Positions 51,951 to 60,920 of a stretch of DNA of 64,000 bases are shown one piece after another. Where the stretch lies: positions 46,037 to 110,036 of the forward strand of contig LNDQ01000039.1 of assembly GCA_001464695.1 (NCBI GenBank), in the 5' to 3' direction. The notes below the pieces were generated by a model. It was not told where the DNA came from. It saw nothing but the letters and a program-made list of their open reading frames with translations, and did not search any database. How positions within the stretch are numbered: position 1 is the first letter of the stretch; each line of letters begins with the position of its first letter. The position numbers and the translations under genes were made by a program. This DNA comes from Betaproteobacteria bacterium Ga0077523. GTDB taxonomy: Bacteria; Pseudomonadota; Gammaproteobacteria; Burkholderiales; Ga0077523.

Positions 51951-53741
51951 TCACAACGTGAGGCGGCGGTGGTAGGTCCACCACTCGAACATCATCAGGA
52001 GGATCGCGACCAGCAGCAGCACGAACCACGGCTCGGGGGCGTTGGCCGGCGCGCGCGCATCGGTCGCCGCCGACCGCCGCGGCGCGAGCCGGCTCGCATT
52101 CACGGCGGTGACGGCGGGGTCCAGCACGTTGGCGACGATCCGGAGCCTCCCGGTCTCACCTTCCGCGGCATACACACCGGGTACGTCCGCATCGAACAAC
52201 GTTGCGTCCGGCACGAAGCGCGTGTCCTTCTGGTAACCACTGGGGCCTACGACGCGTGCCCGCGCAATCGGCACCGACGCGAGGCCCAGCGGGCGCACCA
52301 TCGCAGGCGGTTCGTCCAGCAGCCAGGCGAGCGCATTCACGACGAACATCGGAAACGACGCCTGGGCGGCGAAGTTCGAATCCTCGATCGCGAATCCGCT
52401 CGCGATCCAGCGGGGCTGCGCCGCGGATGCCACGATCATGGCTGCACCACCGGCATCTCGCGCCAGCGCGATAACCGGCATCGCGTCGGTCCGGAACGTC
52501 ACGCTGCGCTCGATCTGCACATCCCGCAGCGACACGTTGTCGAGCACGGGGTGGCCGTCGAGCCACGATTCCACCAAAGGTGCGGCGCGCGTGGCACCGA
52601 TCGCCGGCAACCACGATTGGTGTGGCGGGCGGATCAGGAGCGCAGGTGCCGCCGGCGCAGCCGGTGGCGCGAAGCGGTCGAACACGTAGGCGTCGAAGCC
52701 GGCCCGGGTCGCATACTGTTGCGGGCTCAGGATCGTCAGCACGACGCGCGGATCGAGGCGCAAAGCCTGCTCCAGCGCGCGATTGCCCGGCGTCACGAGC
52801 GCCACCTTGGCGACCTTCGTCACCGGCAGGAACGCATAGGCTTCGTCGTCCAGCGCGAACGCGTCGCCATCCGCTCGGACCGACGCCCGCACCGGACCGC
52901 CGACGAAGTCCGGCAACGTCACGGTCAGCGCCCGGGTGTCGTGCGCCTTCACGTCGAGCGTGCGTTCGACGGGCGCGCGCCCGGCGCCGGCAATCGCAAT
53001 CGCCACTCGCTGCGGCGCCGCCCCAGCGTTGGCCACGGCGACGAACGCCTCGTACCGGCGCGGGTCACCCGGCGGCGTACGGACGTCGAACGCGGTGAGC
53101 CCCACGTTCGCGGCCGGCTCGAAAGCTGACACGACCTCGACACCCTTGGGGATGTCGAGCGCGGCGACGCCGTCGGTGATGAACACGATTCGCGCAGCAT
53201 CGCCCTTTGCATCCGCTCGCAGGGTCTCGGGAAAGCGCGGCTTGCCGCGGGCAGCGGCGCCGATACGATCGAGTTCCGCCAGAGCACGCCGCCGGTCTTC
53301 GAACACTGGCGCGCCGAGCGTGCCCATGGTGTCGACCACCTTGGTCCGGCCCCCTGCACCACCGGCGGCGATCAGCCGCCTGGCTTCCGCCATGGCGTAT
53401 TCGAGACGCGTCCGGCCGTCGCTGCGCAGCGTCTGCATGCTCGGACCGTTGTCGACGACGATCGCGATCCGCTTCCCGTCTGTACTTTCCTGCCCGGTGT
53501 CCGGGCGGATGATGGCGAACGCGATGAGCAAGGCGATCAAGAGCGACACGAGCAGCGACTGCCACCACCGCCAGCGCTCGGCATCCCGACGCTTGCGATG
53601 GAGGACACGCTCCCAGATCAGGGTCGAGGCGATCACGATCCGCCGCGGCGCAGGCTTCAGCAGATACAGCCCGATCACCGCTGCTGCGACGGCGATCAGC
53701 AGCACTGCGGCCCAGACAGGGGACAAACCCAAGAGATTCAC
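51951..53741 (-). CDS. BatA-like membrane protein with VWA domain
   Basis: A 596-aa protein starting at GTG 53741, overlapping the previous stop. Three N-terminal/near-N-terminal helices (VWAAVLLIAVAAAVIGLYLL and LLVSLLIALLIAFAII) precede a VWA domain whose metal site reads VVDNGPSMQT, that is D-x-G-x-S instead of D-x-S-x-S. Beta-rich domains follow, and the C-terminus has a helix (WFVLLLVAILLMMFEWW). It matches the BatA N-terminal layout (Pfam BatA). It lies between the DUF58 gene and the double-VWA gene. Confidence 0.85.
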   Translation of the reverse strand: MNLLGLSPVWAAVLLIAVAAAVIGLYLLKPAPRRIVIASTLIWERVLHRKRRDAERWRWWQSLLVSLLIALLIAFAIIRPDTGQESTDGKRIAIVVDNGPSMQTLRSDGRTRLEYAMAEARRLIAAGGAGGRTKVVDTMGTLGAPVFEDRRRALAELDRIGAAARGKPRFPETLRADAKGDAARIVFITDGVAALDIPKGVEVVSAFEPAANVGLTAFDVRTPPGDPRRYEAFVAVANAGAAPQRVAIAIAGAGRAPVERTLDVKAHDTRALTVTLPDFVGGPVRASVRADGDAFALDDEAYAFLPVTKVAKVALVTPGNRALEQALRLDPRVVLTILSPQQYATRAGFDAYVFDRFAPPAAPAAPALLIRPPHQSWLPAIGATRAAPLVESWLDGHPVLDNVSLRDVQIERSVTFRTDAMPVIALARDAGGAAMIVASAAQPRWIASGFAIEDSNFAAQASFPMFVVNALAWLLDEPPAMVRPLGLASVPIARARVVGPSGYQKDTRFVPDATLFDADVPGVYAAEGETGRLRIVANVLDPAVTAVNASRLAPRRSAATDARAPANAPEPWFVLLLVAILLMMFEWWTYHRRLTL

Positions 53742-54628
53742 TTGAGGACACCCTGTTCGCGCAGCAACTGGAGCATCAATTCTTCGAAGGGCGCATCGGT
53801 GCGGGCTCGCAGGTAGGTCCAGCCCCCGCTGCGGCACACGGATTCGATCTCGCGGCAATGTTCGTCCTGCGCCTCGGCATACTCCGCGAGCAGCGCGGGT
53901 GTGACGCGCACAGCGTCGGCGACACCGGACTCCGCGTCCACCAGCACCACTTCCTCCGGCAGGTCCGGCTTGACCTCCTGCGGCGACAGCACCTGCATCG
54001 CGAACACTTCGTGCCGGAACTGGCGCAGGAAATTTGCGGCCGGTGCGAAACCACCCTCATCGAGAAAATCCGACAACAGGATCACCAGGCCGCGCGGGCG
54101 CCGCCCGCCGAAGTAGCTGCGCAGCGCTGCCTGCAGGTCGGTACGACCACCCGACGCCAGGCCTTGCAGGAAGCGAAAGACCGGCCAGGTCTGCGCGTTG
54201 CCCCGGCGAACGGGCAGCTCGCGCGCGATGCCGTCGGCCCAGGCCACGACACTGACGCGGTCATGGTCGAGCAGCGCGAGATAAGCGAGGGCGGCGGCAA
54301 CGCGGCGGGCAAAGTCGAACTTGGACGGCTCACCAAAGGCCATCGACGCGCTGGCATCGACGAAGAAGTAGACCGGCAGATCGGCCTCCTCCTCGAACAG
54401 ACGGAGGATGAGGCGGTCGAGCCGCAGATAGATACCCCAGTCGAGGTTGCGGGTGTCGTCGCCCGGCGTGTACGGCCGGTAATCGCTGAAGACCATGCCG
54501 CTGCCGGTGCGCCGCGAACGGTGCACGCCACGCAAGTGCCCCGCGACCGGTCGGCGCGTCGCGAAGCGAAGATGCTCCAGGCGGCGGAGGAAATCCTCAG
54601 TGAAAAGGTCGGAGCGGGGCTGAGACAC
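53738..54628 (-). CDS. DUF58 domain protein
   Basis: A 296-aa cytoplasmic protein of the DUF58 family, which holds a diverged VWA-like domain. GSGMVFSDYRPYTPGDDTRNLDW is the family signature, and FFVDASASMAFG looks like a MIDAS site. The C-terminus is MLQLLREQGVLK. DUF58 proteins are regular companions of MoxR ATPases. It lies downstream of moxR, separated by a 212-bp gap with an inverted repeat block, and its stop overlaps the next start. Confidence 0.92.
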   Translation of the reverse strand: MSQPRSDLFTEDFLRRLEHLRFATRRPVAGHLRGVHRSRRTGSGMVFSDYRPYTPGDDTRNLDWGIYLRLDRLILRLFEEEADLPVYFFVDASASMAFGEPSKFDFARRVAAALAYLALLDHDRVSVVAWADGIARELPVRRGNAQTWPVFRFLQGLASGGRTDLQAALRSYFGGRRPRGLVILLSDFLDEGGFAPAANFLRQFRHEVFAMQVLSPQEVKPDLPEEVVLVDAESGVADAVRVTPALLAEYAEAQDEHCREIESVCRSGGWTYLRARTDAPFEELMLQLLREQGVLK

Positions 54629-54646
54629 TGTGAGCAGGAAAATCTT

Positions 54647-54820
54647 TCAACACGAAGGACGCGAAGGACACGAAGTGCCACGAAGACATCGAAGAAAAGT
54701 CAGGTCGGGCAAGCGTCGAGATCGACGTCACAACCTGTCCCATCGACCCCGCGGTGACGCCGCGCCAAACTCGAGCATTGCCTTCGTGTTCCTTCGTGTC
54801 CTTCGCGTCCTTCGTGTTGA
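54647..54820. repeat. Inverted arms of CACGAAGGA repeats, family 2, main copy
   Basis: Left arm: TCAACACGAAGGACGCGAAGG and GACACGAAG units (54647-54684). Right arm: CTTCGTGTCCTTCGCGTCC and TTCGTGTTGA (54782-54820). The arms are near-perfect inverted repeats built of ACGAAGG-like direct repeats, with about 97 bases between. It splits the MoxR-DUF58 operon. Confidence 0.8.
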
Positions 54821-54840
54821 GAGCGGTGAATGTGCAGTCG

Positions 54841-55830
54841 TCAAACACCAACCTGCTCCACGATCCGGGACAGGATCGCATCCGTATCCACCCGATCGGC
54901 CTCCGCTTCGAAGTTGAGCAGCAACCGATGCCGCAACGCCGACAGCGCCACCGCCCGCACGTCGTCGGTCGCCACGTGCACGCGATCGTTGAGCAGCGCA
55001 TGGACCTTGGCACCGAGTATCAGTGCTTGCGTGCCGCGCGGGCTCGCGCCGAAGCGCACGTATTTCTTCGCGAGTTCGTGCGCCTGGTTCGATTCGGGGT
55101 GCGTCGCCAGGGTCAACCGGATTGCGTAGTCCTGCACCGGACGGGCGACCGGCACTTCGCGTGCGGTCTCGCGCATCTCGAGGATTTCGCCTTGCGCCAG
55201 CACCCGGTCGACCTGCGGCTCGCGCGCGTGCGTGGTGCGATCGAGCACTTCGTGCAGTTCGTCGACACCCGGGAACCCCATCTTCAGCTTGAAGAAGAAC
55301 CGGTCGAGTTGCGCTTCGGGTAGCGGATAGGTGCCTTCCATCTCGAGCGGGTTCATGGTGGCCAGCACGAAGAACGGCTGCTGCAGCGGATGCGTGGTCT
55401 TGCCGGCGGAGACACTGTTCTCCTGCATCGCTTCCAGCAGTGCGGACTGGGTCTTGGGAGTCGCACGGTTGATCTCGTCTGCCAGCACCATGTTCGCGAA
55501 GATCGGCCCGGGCTGGAACTCGAAGTATTTCTTGCCGCCTTCGTCCTCGCGGACGATCGACGTGCCGATGATGTCGCCGGGCATCAGGTCGGGCGTGAAC
55601 TGGATGCGCGAGAACTTGAGGTGCAGCACGTCGGCCAGCGTCTGCACCAGCTTGGTCTTGCCCACACCCGGGATGCCTTCGAGCAGCACGTGGCCGCGCG
55701 CGAGCAGGCAGGTCATCACGCCGTCGATCACGTCGTCGTTGCCGACGATCACGCGACCGACCTCGGTGCGCACCAGGCGCATGTTGTTCTGGAACTGTTC
55801 GATCCTGCGATCGACCTCGACGGTGGTCAT
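54841..55830 (-). CDS. MoxR-family AAA+ ATPase
   Basis: A 329-aa ATPase. Walker A is GIPGVGKTKL (about 55-64), Walker B VLADEINRATPKTQ, and the sensor region LATMNPLEMEGTYPLPEAQLDRFFF. The C-terminal lid domain is standard. MoxR proteins act as chaperones that assemble or activate metal-dependent membrane or periplasmic complexes with VWA partners. Its start overlaps the previous gene's stop by 4 bases. Confidence 0.95.
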   Translation of the reverse strand: MTTVEVDRRIEQFQNNMRLVRTEVGRVIVGNDDVIDGVMTCLLARGHVLLEGIPGVGKTKLVQTLADVLHLKFSRIQFTPDLMPGDIIGTSIVREDEGGKKYFEFQPGPIFANMVLADEINRATPKTQSALLEAMQENSVSAGKTTHPLQQPFFVLATMNPLEMEGTYPLPEAQLDRFFFKLKMGFPGVDELHEVLDRTTHAREPQVDRVLAQGEILEMRETAREVPVARPVQDYAIRLTLATHPESNQAHELAKKYVRFGASPRGTQALILGAKVHALLNDRVHVATDDVRAVALSALRHRLLLNFEAEADRVDTDAILSRIVEQVGV

Positions 55831-57413
55831 TTGGCGTCCTGCTCCCGCAACTGGGTGAAATAGCGTTTCACGATCGGCCGGTGACGCAACGCGATGCGTT
55901 CCGGATTCATGGCTTCCTCTTCGGCGCGCCGGTATTGCGGCGGCGGCTCGGTGCGGTACTGCACTTTGGCCTGATTCTGCCGGCTCGCCGCATAGAACGT
56001 CGAGTCATCGCCCTCGGGGCCCGCGCGGTCCTCGCCGCGGATGGTCTCGAGCTTGTATTTCGCCTCGGGCCGCTTCATCTCGTCGCCGAGCACCGGATCG
56101 CCCTGCGCGTTGCCGGACGCGTCGCCGGCACGCACGCCGTCGCGCTCACCTTCACGCTCCTTGGCGACGGCGGCCTGGCGATACATCGCACCGCCCTGGA
56201 TGTTGGCCTCGCCCGTTTCCGGCGAATCGCTGCTCGGCGTGCCTTCCTGCTGGCCGAAGCGGCCGGCGCGCAACCGCGTGTCGCGCGACATGGACATCGA
56301 CATCGTGTCCAACTTGCGGCGCGCCTGGTTCAAGGCGGTGGCACCGTCCAGCCGCTTCGCGATCTCCTCGAGGTTCTGCACCGCCTTCGAGATCTTGCCC
56401 TGGGTCTCGCCGGTCACGTCGCGGTCCGGATTCTGCGCGGCGGATTGCAGCGACTCCTGCAGCACGTCCAGGTTCGACGCATCGTCGGGCGTCTTGTTCG
56501 CATCCGGAGTCGCATTCTCGATTGCAGGATCGCGCGCGCCCTCCGGCAACATGCGCTTCAGGGCATCGGCGGCAGCGCGCGCATCGCCGCTGCGCAGCGC
56601 CTGCGCCACATCGGCGTACTCCGCACGACCGTTCAACTGGTCGGCCAGTTGCCGCAAGCGTTCGCGGTCGGCGGCCGCATCGAGGCCGCGTTGCTCGGCG
56701 AACTGCCGCGCCTCGTCGAGAGCGCGCCGCTTTTCCTCGTCGCTGGCACCCGGCCGCTCGAGTGCTGCCAGCACCTGTTCCAGTTTGGCTTTCGCGGCTT
56801 CGTCGCCACGGCGTGCAGCCTCGTCGGCCAGTTTGCGCAGCGCCGCGAGTTCTTCGTTCGCTCGTTCGCGAACCGGCGTCCCATCGACGGCGACCGACAG
56901 CAAGTCGTTGGAAACGAGTCGCGGCGCCATCCAGCCCACCGCTGCCAGCACCACGACCAACACCAGGGCAAGCCGAACCCGCGGCGGCGCCGTCAGCGGG
57001 ATCAGCCGGACCGGATCGAGTGCGGCCGCAGCCCGGGCGGCACGCGCCATGACGAGCGGGATCCAGGGTGACGCTTCGCTCCGGCTCGAAAACCACAGTG
57101 CCGAGGCCAAGGTGTCATGCAACCCCGCACGCCGATCGGCTTCGCCAGCTGCTTGCTCGCGGCTGCCCCGATTCATGGCGCGTACTGCGCTGGCGGCCAC
57201 GACGACGACGCACGCCAGCAGGAAGAGCGTCACCACCAGGGACAATCCGAACAGCCCCGCACGCGGGGCCGTGGCTGCATGCAGCACGACTGCGACAATG
57301 GCCAGCCCGAGAACCGCGACGGCGGCGTCGATGCCGTATTTCAGGGCGCGGTCGAGGCGGAGCCGGCGCTCGACCCCATCGAGCGCGTTGAGGAGTATTT
57401 CACGGTCCGCCAT
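55827..57413 (-). CDS. Membrane protein with long coiled coil (DUF4175-like), MoxR operon leader
   Basis: A 528-aa protein. Two helices near residues 28-48 and 53-75, and a third near 147-165, anchor it. A Glu/Arg/Ala-rich helical region (about 180-300) includes ANEELAALRKLADEAARRGDEAAKAKLEQVL. The C-terminus ends KRYFTQLREQDAK. Length, early helices and coiled coil resemble DUF4175-type proteins found with MoxR/VWA genes, but I am not certain of the family. It is the first gene of the operon and overlaps moxR by 4 bases. Confidence 0.7.
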   Translation of the reverse strand: MADREILLNALDGVERRLRLDRALKYGIDAAVAVLGLAIVAVVLHAATAPRAGLFGLSLVVTLFLLACVVVVAASAVRAMNRGSREQAAGEADRRAGLHDTLASALWFSSRSEASPWIPLVMARAARAAAALDPVRLIPLTAPPRVRLALVLVVVLAAVGWMAPRLVSNDLLSVAVDGTPVRERANEELAALRKLADEAARRGDEAAKAKLEQVLAALERPGASDEEKRRALDEARQFAEQRGLDAAADRERLRQLADQLNGRAEYADVAQALRSGDARAAADALKRMLPEGARDPAIENATPDANKTPDDASNLDVLQESLQSAAQNPDRDVTGETQGKISKAVQNLEEIAKRLDGATALNQARRKLDTMSMSMSRDTRLRAGRFGQQEGTPSSDSPETGEANIQGGAMYRQAAVAKEREGERDGVRAGDASGNAQGDPVLGDEMKRPEAKYKLETIRGEDRAGPEGDDSTFYAASRQNQAKVQYRTEPPPQYRRAEEEAMNPERIALRHRPIVKRYFTQLREQDAK

Positions 57414-57509
57414 GGTCTACCGGATGCTAGCACAGCGTCCCTCCGTGACCGATGGACCGGTTGCGCGCCGCAAGATGGCCACATCCGGGGCGTCGGGTAA
57501 CATGCGCCG

Positions 57510-58997
57510 GTGGCACCCCGTTCGTCGCACCCACTGCTTCGCCGTTGCCTCGTGGCCGGCCTCACGTTCGCGCTCTGCGCCGGTGCGCTGGCGGCGGATC
57601 GCCCGCACATCGTGTATCTGATGGCCGACGATCTCGGGTGGCAGGACGTCGGCTACCTCGGCAAGGAAATCCGCACGCCCCACATCGATCGCCTCGCCGA
57701 AGGCGCGATACGGTTGAGCCAGTTCTACGTGCAACCGTATTCCTCGCAGACGCGCGCAGCCTTGCTCACCGGTCGCTACCCGATGCGCTATGGCTTCCAG
57801 ACCCAGTCGCTGCTGCCCGCGAGCCAGTACGGGTTGCCGACGGATGAACGCACGCTCGCCCAGGCGTTGAAGGATGCCGGCTACCGCACCGCCCTGGTGG
57901 GCAAGTGGCAGCTCGGTCACGCGAAACCGGAGATGACTCCTTTGCGGCGCGGCTTCGACTATCACTACGGCCCGCTCGCGGGCCAGGTCGACCCCATGCG
58001 CAAGACCAACGCGCTCGGCCTCGACTGGCGCCGCAACGACAAGCCCGTGAAGGAAGCAGGCTACGTGACCACACTGCTCGGGCGTGACGCGGCGAATCTC
58101 GTGGCGAAGCACGATGCTGCGACACCTCTGTTCCTGTTCGTTTCGTTCACGGCGCCGGCGGCACCGATGCAGGCACCGAAAGAATTCCTCGAGCGCAACG
58201 CTCACATCAAGGATACGGACCGACGCACCTATGCCGGCATGGTGAGTGCGCTCGACGATGCCGTGGGCTTGATCAGCCAGGCGCTGGACAAGAAAGGCAT
58301 GCTCGAGAACACGCTCGTCGTCTTCCACAGCGACAACGGCGGCGCGGTCGCCACCAGGTTTCCCACCGGCGACGGCGACGTCGCGGTCGGTGCATCGGAC
58401 AACGGCCCCTATCGCGACGGCAAGGGCAGCGTGTACGAAGGCGGCGTGCGTGTTCCCGCTTTCATCCGATGGCCGAAGGGCGTCGACGATGGCGTGACCA
58501 CCGCGCTCATGCACGTGACTGACATGTACCCGACGCTGCTCGCCGCTGCCGGCGTGAAGATCGATCAGCGCAAGGCCCTGGACGGCTTCGACCAATGGCC
58601 CGCGATCCGCGGCCACCAGGCGTCACGACGCAAGGAAGTGCTGCTCACGGTCGAAGACCTGCGCGGGGCCATTCGCATCGGCGACTGGAAGCTGATTCTG
58701 TATACATCGCTGCCGCAGCGGCTCGAACTCTACGACGTGCCGCACGACCCGGGCGAAGAGGACAATGCCGCCGAGCGCAACCCCGAACTCGTCGCCCAAC
58801 TGCTCGCGCGACTCAACGACTACGCGTGGGAAATGGCGCCGGCCCGCTACGTCGACGAACTCGCCCGCGCCCGCAAGACCGACGTCCCGATGGTCTGGGG
58901 CGCCAACCCGCCACGCCACGGCGCCGCCAGCGCCACCGACTCCCGCCCCGACCCGTCCCTGACGGTGGAACGAGCCGATCAACCCAAACAACAATGA
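57510..58997 (+). CDS. Sulfatase-family protein lacking key catalytic residues
   Basis: A 495-aa exported alkaline-phosphatase-superfamily protein; GTG 57510, signal peptide to about residue 28. It follows arylsulfatase B closely: ADDLGWQD, FHSDNGG (metal), GKGSVYEGGVRVP (Lys305). Three active-site features are altered. The formylglycine motif normally CxPSR is SSQTR at 78-82. The GKWHLG motif is GKWQLG at 131-136. The APHxPLQAP motif is APAAPMQAP at 215-223. It is therefore likely inactive as a sulfatase, or acts in another way. Stop overlaps the downstream dehydrogenase start. Confidence 0.85.
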   Translation: MAPRSSHPLLRRCLVAGLTFALCAGALAADRPHIVYLMADDLGWQDVGYLGKEIRTPHIDRLAEGAIRLSQFYVQPYSSQTRAALLTGRYPMRYGFQTQSLLPASQYGLPTDERTLAQALKDAGYRTALVGKWQLGHAKPEMTPLRRGFDYHYGPLAGQVDPMRKTNALGLDWRRNDKPVKEAGYVTTLLGRDAANLVAKHDAATPLFLFVSFTAPAAPMQAPKEFLERNAHIKDTDRRTYAGMVSALDDAVGLISQALDKKGMLENTLVVFHSDNGGAVATRFPTGDGDVAVGASDNGPYRDGKGSVYEGGVRVPAFIRWPKGVDDGVTTALMHVTDMYPTLLAAAGVKIDQRKALDGFDQWPAIRGHQASRRKEVLLTVEDLRGAIRIGDWKLILYTSLPQRLELYDVPHDPGEEDNAAERNPELVAQLLARLNDYAWEMAPARYVDELARARKTDVPMVWGANPPRHGAASATDSRPDPSLTVERADQPKQQ

Positions 58998-60130
58998 CCG
59001 CCTACAACATCGCCGACCTGCGCGACGCTGCCCGCAAGCGCCTGCCCAAGACCATCTTCGAATTCATCGATGGCGGCGCCTTCGACGAAGTCACGCTGCG
59101 GGCCAACCGCACCGACTTCGAGAAGCACCGCTTCATGACGCGCGTCCTGACCGATGTCACGACACGCGATCACTCGACCAGCATCATCGGAACCCCGGCA
59201 TCGGCCCCGCTGGTCATGGCACCGACCGGGCTCGCCGGCATCCTGCACCGGAGCGGCGAGCTCTCTGCTTCGCGCGCCGCGTTCGCCGCAGGTGTGCCCT
59301 ACTGTCTCTCGACGATGTCCACCTGCTCGATCGAACAGATTGCGCAAGCCTCGGATGTGCACCGGTGGTTCCAGCTGTACGTGTTGCGCGACCGCGGCCT
59401 CACCAAGACCATGATCGAACGGGCCCGTGCCACAGGCTGCAAGGCGCTCGTTCTCACGGTCGATACGAAAGTTCAAGGGCCGCGCGAACGCGACATGCGC
59501 AACGGCTTCACGGTGCCGCCCAAGTTCACCCTCGGCACCATGATCGACTTCGCGCGCCATTGGCAGTGGCTGTTCGACGTGGGTCTCGGACCGAAGGTGA
59601 CGTTCCGCAATTTCGACGGCACGGCAGCGCAATCCGGCAGCGCAGTGACCATTACGCAGTTCATCGCCGGCCAGTACGACCTCTCGATCTCGTGGAAGGA
59701 CGTCGACTGGTTCAAGTCGGTGTGGGGCGGCCCGATCGCGTTGAAGGGCGTGCTGAGCCCCGAGGACGCGAAGATCGCGGTGGATCACGGGGTCGATGCC
59801 ATCATCGTCTCCAACCACGGCGGCCGCCAGCTGGACGGCGCCATTTCCGCAATCGATGCGCTGCCCGGCGTGGTCGCGGCCGTGGCCGGCCGGGCCGAAG
59901 TGATCCTCGACGGCGGTGTCCGGCGCGGATCCGACGTGGTGAAGGCATTGTGTCTCGGTGCCCGCGCTTGCATGATCGGACGCGCCTGGCTGTACGGCCT
60001 CGCCTCCGGCGGTGAGACAGGTGTGGCGAAGGCGCTCGACATCCTCATCCAGGAGATCGACATCACCATGACGCTCCTCGGCCGGACCACGCTCGAAGAA
60101 CTGGGCCCCCATTGCCTCGCGTCGGATTGA
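58994..60130 (+). CDS. FMN-dependent alpha-hydroxy-acid dehydrogenase (LldD/glycolate oxidase family)
   Basis: A 378-aa protein from ATG 58994, overlapping the sulfatase-like stop. FMN and catalytic residues are in TIFEFIDGGAFDE, PTGLAG, WFQLYVLRDRG, ALVLTVDTKVQGPRERD and VSNHGGRQLDG (catalytic His), with the C-terminal ARACMIGRAWLYGLASGG. It oxidises a 2-hydroxy acid such as lactate, glycolate or mandelate. It pairs with the following SDR, 14 bases downstream. Confidence 0.93.
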   Translation: MTAYNIADLRDAARKRLPKTIFEFIDGGAFDEVTLRANRTDFEKHRFMTRVLTDVTTRDHSTSIIGTPASAPLVMAPTGLAGILHRSGELSASRAAFAAGVPYCLSTMSTCSIEQIAQASDVHRWFQLYVLRDRGLTKTMIERARATGCKALVLTVDTKVQGPRERDMRNGFTVPPKFTLGTMIDFARHWQWLFDVGLGPKVTFRNFDGTAAQSGSAVTITQFIAGQYDLSISWKDVDWFKSVWGGPIALKGVLSPEDAKIAVDHGVDAIIVSNHGGRQLDGAISAIDALPGVVAAVAGRAEVILDGGVRRGSDVVKALCLGARACMIGRAWLYGLASGGETGVAKALDILIQEIDITMTLLGRTTLEELGPHCLASD

Positions 60131-60143
60131 GGAAGGCACGTCG

Positions 60144-60839
60144 ATGCTGAACGGAAAAGTCGTGGCAATCACCGGCGGTTTCGGACAACTGGGAGTGGCC
60201 GTGGTGCAAGGCGCGCTCGCGGCCGGGGCGAAAGTCGCGGCGCTGGATCGCGCGCCTGCACCCGCTGCGGCGTCCAACCTGGGCGATGCACTCGCGCTGG
60301 GTGGTCTCGACCTGGCGGAGCCCGACGTGGCTGCCCGTGCGCTCGACGAGGTGGCGCGGAAGTTCGGCGGCCTCGATGCGCTCGTCAATATCGCCGGCAC
60401 CTTCCGCTGGGAGGAACTGGAGCAGGGCAGCGTCGACACGTGGGACCTTCTCTACCGCGTGAACCTGCGCAGCGCCGTGAGCACATCGCGCGCCGCATTG
60501 CCGCACCTCACCAGGCGCGGCGGCGGAAGCATCGTGAACATCGGCGCCGGTGCGGCCGCAGCCAGGGCGGCAGCCGGCATGGGCGCCTACACCGCATCGA
60601 AGGCCGGCGTGGCCAAGCTCACCGAAGCGCTGGCCGCCGAGGTCAAGGACCGCGGCATCACCGTCAACGCCATCCTGCCCAGCACCATCGACACGCCGGC
60701 GAACCGCGCCGACATGCCCAAGGCAGATTTCAGTCGCTGGGTGGCGCCGAAATCCATCGCGGACACGATCTTGTTCCTGTTGTCCGATTCGGCGCGGGAC
60801 ATCACGGGTGCGCTGATTCCAGTATCGGGGCGGGTGTAG
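60144..60839 (+). CDS. SDR-family oxidoreductase
   Basis: A 231-aa SDR from ATG 60144 with GAGGAAGG upstream. The cofactor motif is TGGFGQLG rather than the usual TGxxxGIG, the structural motif NIAG, and the active site YTASK with a serine in NIGAGAAAARAA replaced by alanine/glycine at the usual Ser position region. The lack of an obvious SxN-Ser before YxxxK makes activity less certain. It follows the hydroxy-acid dehydrogenase on the same strand. Confidence 0.8.
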   Translation: MLNGKVVAITGGFGQLGVAVVQGALAAGAKVAALDRAPAPAAASNLGDALALGGLDLAEPDVAARALDEVARKFGGLDALVNIAGTFRWEELEQGSVDTWDLLYRVNLRSAVSTSRAALPHLTRRGGGSIVNIGAGAAAARAAAGMGAYTASKAGVAKLTEALAAEVKDRGITVNAILPSTIDTPANRADMPKADFSRWVAPKSIADTILFLLSDSARDITGALIPVSGRV

Positions 60840-60849
60840 TGAAGGTGCC

Positions 60850-60906
60850 CCCACGCTCCCGTTGGTCGCTGCCCCCCGAGGGGGCGCGTCAGTGTCTTGG
60901 GGCGGC
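60850..60906. repeat. GC-rich inverted repeat, family 4, copy 3
   Basis: CCCCCACGCTCCCGTTGGTC, then GCTGCCCCCCGAGGGGGCGC and CTTGGGGCGGCCCGGCGCC. This style of element is common between genes in Comamonadaceae and related Burkholderiales (knowledge from memory). It lies between the SDR and the small membrane protein. Confidence 0.55.
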
Positions 60907-60920
60907 CCGGCGCCACTGAC

